Below, one piece after another: positions 37,913 to 45,397 of a stretch of 45,397 nt of DNA. The position numbers and the translations under genes were made by a program. The stretch comes from Planctomycetaceae bacterium. Its GTDB lineage: Bacteria > Planctomycetota > PLA2. Each line of letters opens with the position of its first letter. The stretch's first letter is position 1. The notes beneath the pieces were generated by a model that was not told the DNA's origin, did no database searches, and saw only the letters and a program-made list of their open reading frames with translations. The stretch is from contig WYBS01000070.1 of the NCBI GenBank assembly GCA_011525755.1, forward strand, positions 1 through 45,397, read 5' to 3'.

Positions 37913-38755
37913 GTGATGATGTTCGGCTGGACCCTCCCGCCGGTGGAGAACGGCCTCCTGTACGCGGCCCTCACGGCCTTCGGCGGCGCTTCCGTGGTCG
38001 GATGGCAGGTCGCGAGAGGCGACCGGCGGAGGCGCTCGCTCCCGATGATGCTCGGGATCGGCACCGCCGCCCTCACGCTGCTGCTCCTCGTGATCGCGAT
38101 CCGAGAGAGGCACGTGCCGCTCGCGGAGCGCTACGAGGTGCTCGTGGTCGCCGCCTGGGGGCTCGGGGTCGGCGCGCTGCTCACGACGCGCCGCCGCGGG
38201 ATCCCGATGCTCGCCGCCGTGGCGGCGCCGACGCTCGCGCTGCTCACGTTCTTCGCGATGCTCGTCGTCCCGCAGAGCGGCGGCGGCACCACGGGCGCGA
38301 CCGCGGGCAAGGTCGCGCACATCGTCCTCGCGACGCTCGGCTTCGCGGGGTTCTCGGTCTCCGCCGGGGTCGGGCTCCTCTACCTGCGGCAGATCCGTCT
38401 CCTGAAGCGCGCGCCCTCCGCCGCGCTCGGCGGCGGCGCGATGCCCTCGCTCGAGAAGCTCGACCGGGTGAACTTCCTCGCCGCGGTATTCGGCTTCCCG
38501 TGCCTCGCGCTCAGCCTGCTCGCGGGGAGGCTCTTCCTCGCGAAGTTCGCGCGCGAGGGGGTCACCTGGTGGCTCGACCCGACCGTCCTCGTCGCGACCT
38601 GCGGCCTCGCGGTCTACTCGATGCTCTTCCTCGCGCGCGGCTTCCTCGGCTGGCACGGCCGGCGCATCGCGTGGCTCTCGGTCGCGGGCTTCGTGATCAC
38701 GGTCGGGGGGTTCGTGGTCGCCGCATGGTGCACCGCGCAGGGGATCCACCCGTGA
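37913..38755 (+). CDS. CcsA/HemX-like cytochrome c assembly membrane protein
   Basis: A 280-residue protein with about eight membrane helices. The family region is near the end: VTWWLDPTVLVATCGLAVYSMLFLARGFLGWHGRRIAWLSVAGFVIT, where the Trp-Asp pair and the following Arg-rich turn correspond to the Trp-rich heme-handling segment of CcsA/ResC, in a degenerate form (TWWLDP rather than WGxxWxWD). Helix AERYEVLVVAAWGLGVGALL and HIVLATLGFAGFSVSAGVGLLYL also fit. HemX proteins of this type sit before hemA in many genomes, as here. GTG 37913, ATG 37916 and ATG 37919 are possible starts. It overlaps hemA by 4 bases. Confidence 0.8.
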   Translation: MMMFGWTLPPVENGLLYAALTAFGGASVVGWQVARGDRRRRSLPMMLGIGTAALTLLLLVIAIRERHVPLAERYEVLVVAAWGLGVGALLTTRRRGIPMLAAVAAPTLALLTFFAMLVVPQSGGGTTGATAGKVAHIVLATLGFAGFSVSAGVGLLYLRQIRLLKRAPSAALGGGAMPSLEKLDRVNFLAAVFGFPCLALSLLAGRLFLAKFAREGVTWWLDPTVLVATCGLAVYSMLFLARGFLGWHGRRIAWLSVAGFVITVGGFVVAAWCTAQGIHP

Positions 38756-39990
38756 ACGGCATCCTCGTCATCGGCGTCTCGCACAAGACCGCGCCCGTCG
38801 AGATCCGCGAGCGGTGCCGGGTCGACGACCTCCCGGCCGCGCTGCGGCAGCTGCGGGAGCACGCGGTCGAGGCGGCCGTGCTCCAGACGTGCAACCGCTT
38901 CGAGGTCTACGCGGCGGGCTCGCCGGAGCCGCAGCGGCTCGTGGACTGGATCTGCACGCTCTCGGGCGCGCCGCGGGACGAGATCGCCCGCCACTGCTAC
39001 GTCCGCACGGGCCGGAACGCGTGCAAGCACCTCTTCTTCGTCGCGTCCTCGCTCGACAGCCTCGTGGTCGGCGAGACGCAGATCCGCGGACAGGTGCGCG
39101 ACGCCTACCAGGCGGCCACGGATGCGGGCGCCGTGGGCCCGCATTTGCACGCGCTCTTCCGCGGCGCGCTGCGTCTCGCGAAGGAGATCTCGGAGCGGAC
39201 GGGCGTCGGGCGCGGCAACGTCTCCGTCGCGGGCGCGGCCGCGGACCTCGCGGCGCAGGTCTTCGGCGACCTCGCGGAGGCCAGCGCGCTCGTCGTCGGC
39301 GCGGGCGAGACGGCCGAGCTCGTGATGGCCCACCTCGCGGGGCGTGGCGTCACGCGCTTCGCCGTCGTCAACCGGACCCTCGCGCACGCGCAGGATCTCG
39401 CGGCGCGCTACGGCGCCGAGGCGGGCGGCCTCGACGCGCTCGCGCCGCGCCTCGCGGACACGAGCATCTGGGTCACCGCCGCGGGCGACGCGGAGCCGCT
39501 GGTCAAGGTGGCCGACGTGCGCGAGGCGCTGCGGCGGCGGCGCGGCCGCCCGGTGGTCGCGATCGACCTCGCGATGCCGCGCGGGATCGACCCCGCCGTG
39601 GACGCCCTCGACAACGTCTACCGCTACGACATGGCGGCGCTCACGGCCGTGACGGAGGAGGCGTTCCGGCACCGCCGGAAGGAGTTCCTGCAGTGCTGCA
39701 CGCTCGTGGACGCGGCGGTCCTGCGGCTCGCCGAGGAGGATCGCGCGCGCGACGCGGGGGGCGCGATCCACGAGATCGAGCTGGTCTACGAGGCGATCGC
39801 CGAGGAGGAGCTCGCGGCCCTCGACCGGCGGCTCTCCGGGGAGGAGCTGAAGCTCGTGCGGAAGACCGTCCACCGGATCGTGCGGAAGCTCCTGCACATG
39901 CCGGTGGTCGCGCTGCGCAAGGGGAGCCCGCAGGAGCACGAGGTGATCCGGAAGGCGTTCGCGACGCCCCCGCGGAGGGACGAGCCTTGA
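38752..39990 (+). CDS. hemA: glutamyl-tRNA reductase
   Basis: A 412-residue HemA, reducing glutamyl-tRNA to glutamate semialdehyde in C5 heme synthesis. ILVIGVSHKTAPVEIRER opens it. The catalytic Cys47 is in LQTCNRFEVYA. SSLDSLVVGETQIRGQVRDAY, the NADPH-binding LVVGAGETAELV and AIDLAMPRGIDPAVDALDNVYRYDM are family blocks, and the C-terminal dimerisation helix is present. GTG 38752 overlaps the previous stop (GTGA). The other heme genes are not in the window. hemA is coupled in turn to a histidine kinase gene. Confidence 0.96.
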   Translation: MNGILVIGVSHKTAPVEIRERCRVDDLPAALRQLREHAVEAAVLQTCNRFEVYAAGSPEPQRLVDWICTLSGAPRDEIARHCYVRTGRNACKHLFFVASSLDSLVVGETQIRGQVRDAYQAATDAGAVGPHLHALFRGALRLAKEISERTGVGRGNVSVAGAAADLAAQVFGDLAEASALVVGAGETAELVMAHLAGRGVTRFAVVNRTLAHAQDLAARYGAEAGGLDALAPRLADTSIWVTAAGDAEPLVKVADVREALRRRRGRPVVAIDLAMPRGIDPAVDALDNVYRYDMAALTAVTEEAFRHRRKEFLQCCTLVDAAVLRLAEEDRARDAGGAIHEIELVYEAIAEEELAALDRRLSGEELKLVRKTVHRIVRKLLHMPVVALRKGSPQEHEVIRKAFATPPRRDEP

Positions 39991-40693
39991 GCGGGGAATC
40001 GGGGGGGGCGGGGGGGCCGCGGCCCTCGGGGCTCGAGTTCCTCGGGCGGCTCGCGGGCGGCCTCGTCCACGAGATCAAGAACCCGCTCTCGACGCTCCGG
40101 ATCAACCTCACGCTGCTCAAGGAGGACCTCGCGGCGGCCCATCCCGAGGATCGCGGCCTGCGGAAGCGGATCGAGGTCCTGGAGAGCGAGGTGCAGCGGC
40201 TCGACGCCGTGCTCTCGGACTTCCTGCGCTACGCGGGGATGCGGCGCCTCGAGAGGCAGCCGTGCGACCTGCGCGTGCTCGTCCAGGAGATGATCGAGTT
40301 CCTCGCGCCGGGGTTCCGCCGCGACGGCATCGAGCTCCGGGCGGACGTGCCCTCCCTGCCCGCGGACGTGGACGGGGCGCTCCTGAAGCGCGCGCTCCTG
40401 AACCTCCTCCTCAACGCGCAGCAGGCGATCGAGAGGGGCGGGCAGGTCGTCGTCGAGGGCTCGAGGGAGGGCGGCTTCGCCCGCCTCGACGTGCGCGACG
40501 ACGGCAAGGGGATCCCCGAGAGCGAGCTCGAGCGGGTCTTCAACGTCTACTACTCGCGGTCGAAGGCGGGCTCGGGGCTCGGGCTGCCGACCGCGCGGCG
40601 GATCGTCGAGGAGCACGGCGGGACCCTCGAGCTTCGGTCGCGCGAGGGCGAGGGCACGGTCGTCACGGTCCGCCTTCCGCTCCGGGAGGGCGC

Positions 40694-40697
<4 letters not shown>
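39987..40697 (+). CDS. NtrB-like soluble histidine kinase without sensor domain
   Basis: A 236-residue kinase. The phospho-accepting His28 is in [10 protein letters not shown], only 27 residues from the TTG start, so there is no sensor domain of any size. The N box is [11 protein letters not shown]1 is DDGKGIPE, and G2 is [12 protein letters not shown] 39987 overlaps the hemA stop (TTGA) and has GGAGGG seven bases upstream (39974-39979). The Gly-rich N-terminus ([10 protein letters not shown]) is encoded by a G-tract element. Input must come from another protein, from partner binding, or from the few N-terminal residues. It is coupled to the next gene, an NtrC-type regulator. Confidence 0.88.
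40001..40016 (+). repeat. dispersed G-tract element in the kinase N-terminus
   Basis: Eight G, C, seven G read as Gly-Gly-Ala-Gly-Gly at the N-terminus of the histidine kinase. Confidence 0.45.
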
Positions 40698-42016
<1,319 letters not shown>

Positions 42017-42055
42017 GCGTGTCAGAAAGGCGTGCCACAACGGCAGGAGACGGGA

Positions 42056-42069
42056 GGGGGCCCCGGGGG
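42056..42069 (+). repeat. dispersed G-tract element before dnaK
   Basis: Five G, CCCC, five G in the 134-base gap between the NtrC-type gene and dnaK. No CIRCE operator or clear sigma-70 promoter is seen in that gap. Confidence 0.45.
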
Positions 42070-42150
42070 CCGTGCGGACGCAAGCGGTTGCGGGACAACG
42101 GGTTGCAACGACACGTCGGGACTGGCACCTGATATGCGCTCAGGCGCCGC

Positions 42151-44067
42151 ATGGCCAAGGTCTCGCAAAAAGTCATCGGCATCGACCTCGGGACGACCAA
42201 CTCGGTCGTCTGCGTCTTCGAGGGCGGCAAGCCCATCGTGATCACGAACCCCGAGGGGGGGCGGACGACGCCGTCGGTCGTCGCCTTCACCGACTCCGGC
42301 GAGCGGCTCGTCGGGCAGGCGGCGAAGCGCCAGGCGATCGTCAACCCGCGGCGCACGATCTCCTCGATCAAGCGGTTCATGGGCCGCCGTCACGAGGAGG
42401 TCGCCTCCGAGGAGAAGCAGGTCTCCTACGAGCTCGTCGGCGGCGCGAAGGACCCGGTCAAGGTGAAGATCGGGGACAAGCAGTACACGCCGCCCGAGAT
42501 CAGCGCGATGATCCTCCAGTACCTGAAGGCGGCGGCCGAGGCGTACCTGGGCGAAGATGCGCGGAAGGCGGTCATCACGGTGCCCGCCTACTTCAACGAC
42601 GCCCAGCGCCAGGCGACGAAGGACGCCGGCACGATCGCCGGCCTCGAGGTGCTCCGGATCATCAACGAACCGACGGCCTCGGCGCTCGCCTACGGCCTCG
42701 AGAAGCGGAAGTCGGGCAAGATCGCGGTCTTCGACTTCGGCGGCGGCACGTTCGACATCTCGATCCTCGAGATCGCGGACGGCGTCTTCGAGGTGCGTTC
42801 CACGAACGGCGACACGCACCTCGGCGGCGACGACCTCGACAAGGTGCTCATCGACTACATCGCCGACAGCTTCAAGAAGGAGCACGGGATCGACCTGCGC
42901 CGCGACCAGATGGCCCTCCAGCGGCTCAAGGAGGCGGCGGAGAAGGCGAAGTGCGAGCTTTCGACCCAGCTCACGACCGAGATCAACCTGCCCTTCATCA
43001 CGATGGACCAGAGCGGGCCGAAGCACCTCCAGATGACGCTCACGCGGGCGCGCTTCGAGCAGATCATCGAGCCGATCTGCGAGCGCGCGAGGAGGCCCTG
43101 CGAGCAGGCGCTCAAGGACGCCGGCCTCAAGGCGAGCGAGGTCGACGAGGTGATCCTCGTCGGCGGCTCGACCCGCATCCCGCTCGTGCAGGCGATCGTG
43201 AAGGAGATCTTCGGCAAGGACCCGTCGAAGGGGGTCAATCCGGACGAGGCCGTCGGCCTCGGCGCGGCCGTCCAGGGCGCGGTCCTCGGCGGCGAGGAGC
43301 ACGTGAAGGACATCCTGCTCCTCGACGTGACCCCGCTCACGCTCGGCATCGAGACCGAGGGCGGCGTGATGACGCCCTTGATCGAGCGCAACACGACGAT
43401 CCCGACGCGGAAGGCGCAGGTCTTCTCGACGGCGTCGGACAGCCAGCCGCAGGTCGAGATCCACGTGCTCCAGGGCGATCGCCCGATGTCCTCGGACAAC
43501 CGCTCCCTCGGGAAGTTCCTGCTCGACGGGATCCCGCCCGCGCCGCGCGGCGTGCCGCAGATCGAGGTCACCTTCGACATCGACGCCAACGGCATCCTGA
43601 ACGTCAAGGCGAAGGATCTCGGCACCCAGAAGGAGCAGCACATCACGATCCACGCGTCCTCCGGGCTCTCGAAGGACCAGATCGAGAAGATGCGCAAGGA
43701 CGCCGAGTCGCACGCCGACGAGGACAAGAAGAGGAAGGACCTCGCCGAAGCGCGCAACAAGGCCGAGCAGATGATCTACACGGTAAGGAAGACGCTCGAG
43801 GAGCACGGCAACAAGGCGTCCGACGAGGAGCGGAAGGCGATCGTCGAGAAGATGGACGCGCTCGAGCAGGTCCGGAAGGGCGACGACACGGAGACGATCA
43901 CGCGCGCGATGGAGGATCTGATGCGCGCGAGCCACAAGCTCGCCGAGGAGGTCTACCGCCGCGCCGGGGAGAAGAAGGGGGAAGCCCCGGAGCCCGAGGC
44001 GGCGGGCAAGGCCGGCGGGAAAGGCGACGAGAAGATCATCGACGCCGACTTCGAGGTGAAGGAGTAG
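42151..44067 (+). CDS. dnaK: chaperone DnaK (Hsp70)
   Basis: A 638-residue Hsp70 of full length. The nucleotide-binding domain shows [50 protein letters not shown] and [11 protein letters not shown]. The linker [14 protein letters not shown] leads to the substrate-binding domain and a C-terminal lid, ending [12 protein letters not shown]. It folds and remodels proteins with DnaJ and GrpE, neither of which is adjacent. No ribosome site is clear before ATG 42151. A GG-N10-GC pair at 42124-42137 could be a sigma-54 site but is weak. Confidence 0.98.
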   Translation: MAKVSQKVIGIDLGTTNSVVCVFEGGKPIVITNPEGGRTTPSVVAFTDSGERLVGQAAKRQAIVNPRRTISSIKRFMGRRHEEVASEEKQVSYELVGGAKDPVKVKIGDKQYTPPEISAMILQYLKAAAEAYLGEDARKAVITVPAYFNDAQRQATKDAGTIAGLEVLRIINEPTASALAYGLEKRKSGKIAVFDFGGGTFDISILEIADGVFEVRSTNGDTHLGGDDLDKVLIDYIADSFKKEHGIDLRRDQMALQRLKEAAEKAKCELSTQLTTEINLPFITMDQSGPKHLQMTLTRARFEQIIEPICERARRPCEQALKDAGLKASEVDEVILVGGSTRIPLVQAIVKEIFGKDPSKGVNPDEAVGLGAAVQGAVLGGEEHVKDILLLDVTPLTLGIETEGGVMTPLIERNTTIPTRKAQVFSTASDSQPQVEIHVLQGDRPMSSDNRSLGKFLLDGIPPAPRGVPQIEVTFDIDANGILNVKAKDLGTQKEQHITIHASSGLSKDQIEKMRKDAESHADEDKKRKDLAEARNKAEQMIYTVRKTLEEHGNKASDEERKAIVEKMDALEQVRKGDDTETITRAMEDLMRASHKLAEEVYRRAGEKKGEAPEPEAAGKAGGKGDEKIIDADFEVKE

Positions 44068-44086
44068 GGGTCATCCCAAAGAGATT

Positions 44087-44111
44087 GACGCAAAGGCGCA
44101 AGGACGCAGAG
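44087..44111 (+). repeat. 8-base-period triple repeat after dnaK
   Basis: GACGCAAA, GGCGCAAG, GACGCAGA in tandem, then G. It is the intergenic relative of the copy ending folB and lies between two converging genes. Confidence 0.6.
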
Positions 44112-44654
44112 CTACGCGAGCCGCGCGACCCTTGACAACGCCGCGATGCCCGCGACGTAGGCCGCGATCGCAGCCGTGAAGAGGACGTGCACCGGCCAGG
44201 CTGGGCCCGTGCGCATGAGGTAGGCCACGTCGCCGATGTCCCGGATTGTCGCGTTCACGTAGGCGTAGAGCGTGTCGATGGCCGGGGAGAGCACGCCGAT
44301 GATCGCGAGGTTCAGCCAGAGCCAGCGCGGCGCTCGGACGCGCATGCAAAGGACGAAGAAGGCGGCGTACGTCACGAGGTCCACGAGATACGGCGCGGCC
44401 GAAGTGAAGTTCGTGGTGTGACCCTCGGTTACGACGAAGCCCCAGAGGATGCCGCGCTGCCCGTCGAGGCGCGGCAGGATCCCGAACCGCAGGATCCTTG
44501 CCCCCTCGATCTTCGCGGCGAGGGCGTGGCTCGCCTCGTGGCGGACCGTGCCGAGGAGCTGGTACGCGGGGTAGCCGAGTAGCCAGAGGAGGTCCCTGGC
44601 TCGCAGGGCAGCGCGTGCCGGCGGAGAGGCGGTGTCCTGCGGAGACGCGCTCAT
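44112..44654 (-). CDS. membrane protein with HExxH motif, metalloprotease-like
   Basis: A 180-residue membrane protein from ATG 44654. RHEASHALAAKIEGA (His39, Glu40, His43) is an HExxH zinc motif within the first membrane region, as in M50-type site-2 proteases. Four or so further helices follow (LVTYAAFFVLCMRV; WLWLNLAIIGVLSPAIDTL; HVLFTAAIAAYVAGIAAL). The Asp of SPAIDTLYAYVN could serve as third ligand, though the usual NPDG form is absent. Substrate unknown. It overlaps the upstream HEAT-like gene by 4 bases (ATGA), so the two probably act together. Confidence 0.7.
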   Translation of the reverse strand: MSASPQDTASPPARAALRARDLLWLLGYPAYQLLGTVRHEASHALAAKIEGARILRFGILPRLDGQRGILWGFVVTEGHTTNFTSAAPYLVDLVTYAAFFVLCMRVRAPRWLWLNLAIIGVLSPAIDTLYAYVNATIRDIGDVAYLMRTGPAWPVHVLFTAAIAAYVAGIAALSRVARLA

Positions 44655-45397
44655 CGCCCCTCGGCAGCGCGGATCGCGTCGTCCCAGTATTCCCTCGCCA
44701 GCGGATGATCGGCGATCCTCCGGGCAGGCCGCAGGGCCCGCACCGCAGCGGGATCGAACTCTGCGAGCATCCCGACGCCCCAGCAGAACCTCGCCACATG
44801 GATGTCCTCGCTCTCGAGGTACTGCACCCAGATGCGCGTGGCCTCCGGCGCCCTCTCGGGATGGTCGTGGACCATCATCACCAGGCAGGCGGCGACGGCC
44901 GGCGCGATGCCGGGGCTCGTGCTCCGGAGGAGCAGCGATCCGACGCGCTTCATCGCCCCGTCCACCTCGTCCACCCGCGCGAGGCAACGGAGCACCACCA
45001 GGTGGACCGGGGTGTCGTCGGTGCGATCGAAGGCGTCGAGCAGATCGGGGACGAGGGCGTTGACCTCCTCCCGGCTTACAGTCGATGACGTCAGCGCGAC
45101 CGCGAGCGCGTGCATGACGCGCGGGTCGTTCGTCTCGCGGAGGCGGCGCCGGCAATCCTCGATCCGTTCGCGGCGCTCCACCAGCAGGCGCTCGATCTTC
45201 CTCCCGGCGCGCTCGGATTGCGCTTCGGTCGTTCCGTTCGCCGCGAGCGGGTCGAGGATCGCGTCGAGAGCAGGATCCGGAAGAAGCGCCGTCGGCTGCG
45301 ACCCGGAGGCGACGCCGCGGCCCGTGTCGTCGCTGACGGGCTCCGCATCCGCGGGTCCTGGCGGGGCAGCGCGCGGAGCCGCTCGCCGCGCTGCACG
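44651..45397 (-). CDS. HEAT-like helical repeat protein, N-terminus cut by window edge
   Basis: The frame is open to the window edge, with 248 residues visible; the true start lies outside. The visible N-terminal part is Ala/Pro/Arg-rich (RAARRAAPRAAPPGPADAEP). From about residue 90 it is all-helical with repeated units: VMHALAVALTSSTVSREEVNALVPDLLDAFD, TPVHLVVLRCLARVDEVDGAMKRVGSLLL, PGIAPAVAACLVMMVHDHPERAPEA, as in HEAT-type solenoids. Such folds bind partner proteins. It is translationally coupled to the HExxH membrane protein. A shorter form starting at GTG 45181 is possible but not favoured, because the frame continues upstream without a stop. Confidence 0.65.
   Translation of the reverse strand, partial: RAARRAAPRAAPPGPADAEPVSDDTGRGVASGSQPTALLPDPALDAILDPLAANGTTEAQSERAGRKIERLLVERRERIEDCRRRLRETNDPRVMHALAVALTSSTVSREEVNALVPDLLDAFDRTDDTPVHLVVLRCLARVDEVDGAMKRVGSLLLRSTSPGIAPAVAACLVMMVHDHPERAPEATRIWVQYLESEDIHVARFCWGVGMLAEFDPAAVRALRPARRIADHPLAREYWDDAIRAAEGR

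Noticed and set aside
42124-42137. Possible sigma-54 promoter (GG-N10-GC) before dnaK
   Set aside because: TGGCAC with ATGC at the -12 side is one base off consensus, and GG-N10-GC pairs are frequent by chance at this GC. Not strong enough despite the nearby NtrC-type gene.

Overview
This 45.4 kb window is very GC-rich (roughly 70% or more by eye), almost wholly coding, and reads as ordinary chromosome of a free-living, double-membraned bacterium with its own secretion apparatus. Evidence for an outer membrane is a type II secretion (T2SS) operon with a secretin and several lipoprotein signal peptides. The organism appears to make menaquinone by the futalosine route (mqnA plus ubiE-, ubiX- and ubiA-type genes). 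VIT/vWA proteins, a pseudokinase, a membrane aminopropyltransferase-like fusion and HEAT-like proteins are reminiscent of Planctomycetota or a neighbouring uncultured lineage, but no marker here settles the phylum. I saw no rRNA, tRNA, CRISPR array, insertion sequence or phage genes, and no gene-free stretch longer than about 250 bases. Layout: 1-1954 (minus) a SpoIID-type lytic protein and ruvB. 2061-5103 (plus) ubiE, a CPBP protease, ubiX and a UbiA/MqnP prenyltransferase. 5119-8322 (plus) holA, an unknown gene and mutL. 8343-9260 (minus) an exported unknown. 9325-11900 (plus) a catalytically split pair of M16 peptidase-like proteins. 11908-12783 (minus) miaA, divergent from nadD. 13529-17706 (plus) a tiny lipoprotein gene with its own promoter and terminator, mqnA, serS, a HAMP-only membrane protein and an RMD1/DUF155 protein. 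17721-27197 (minus) a DUF4136 lipoprotein, then the T2SS run in transcription order gspD-E-F-G-H-I-J followed by rlmN. 27873-35389 (plus) rpsU, the 1108-residue membrane synthase fusion, a VIT/vWA protein coupled to an ARPP-1-like protein, and folB. 35402-37804 (minus) a TsaC/low-molecular-weight phosphatase fusion, rpiB and a pseudokinase. 37913-44067 (plus) a CcsA/HemX-like protein, hemA, a sensor-less histidine kinase, an NtrC-type regulator and dnaK. 44112-45397 (minus) an HExxH membrane protein and a partial HEAT-like protein. Functional ties: the quinone genes (2061-4984 and mqnA) and the ccsA-hemA pair serve respiration; ruvB, holA and mutL serve DNA replication and repair; miaA, rlmN, serS, rpsU and tsaC serve translation. 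Many genes overlap by 4 bases (ATGA, GTGA, TTGA), which suggests translational coupling. Three sequence-level patterns stand out. First, many operon-leading genes have a TANNNT box ending 6-9 bases before a GTG or TTG start, the geometry of leaderless mRNAs. Second, a dispersed G-tract element (about 5-8 G, a short C-containing spacer, 5-8 G; core like GGGGGGGCTCCGGGGG) recurs about 18 times at gene ends and inside protein tails and linkers. Third, an 8-base-period repeat appears twice, once as the coding end of folB. These, the inactive-looking kinase and the VIT/ARPP-1-like pair are the best leads for something undescribed.
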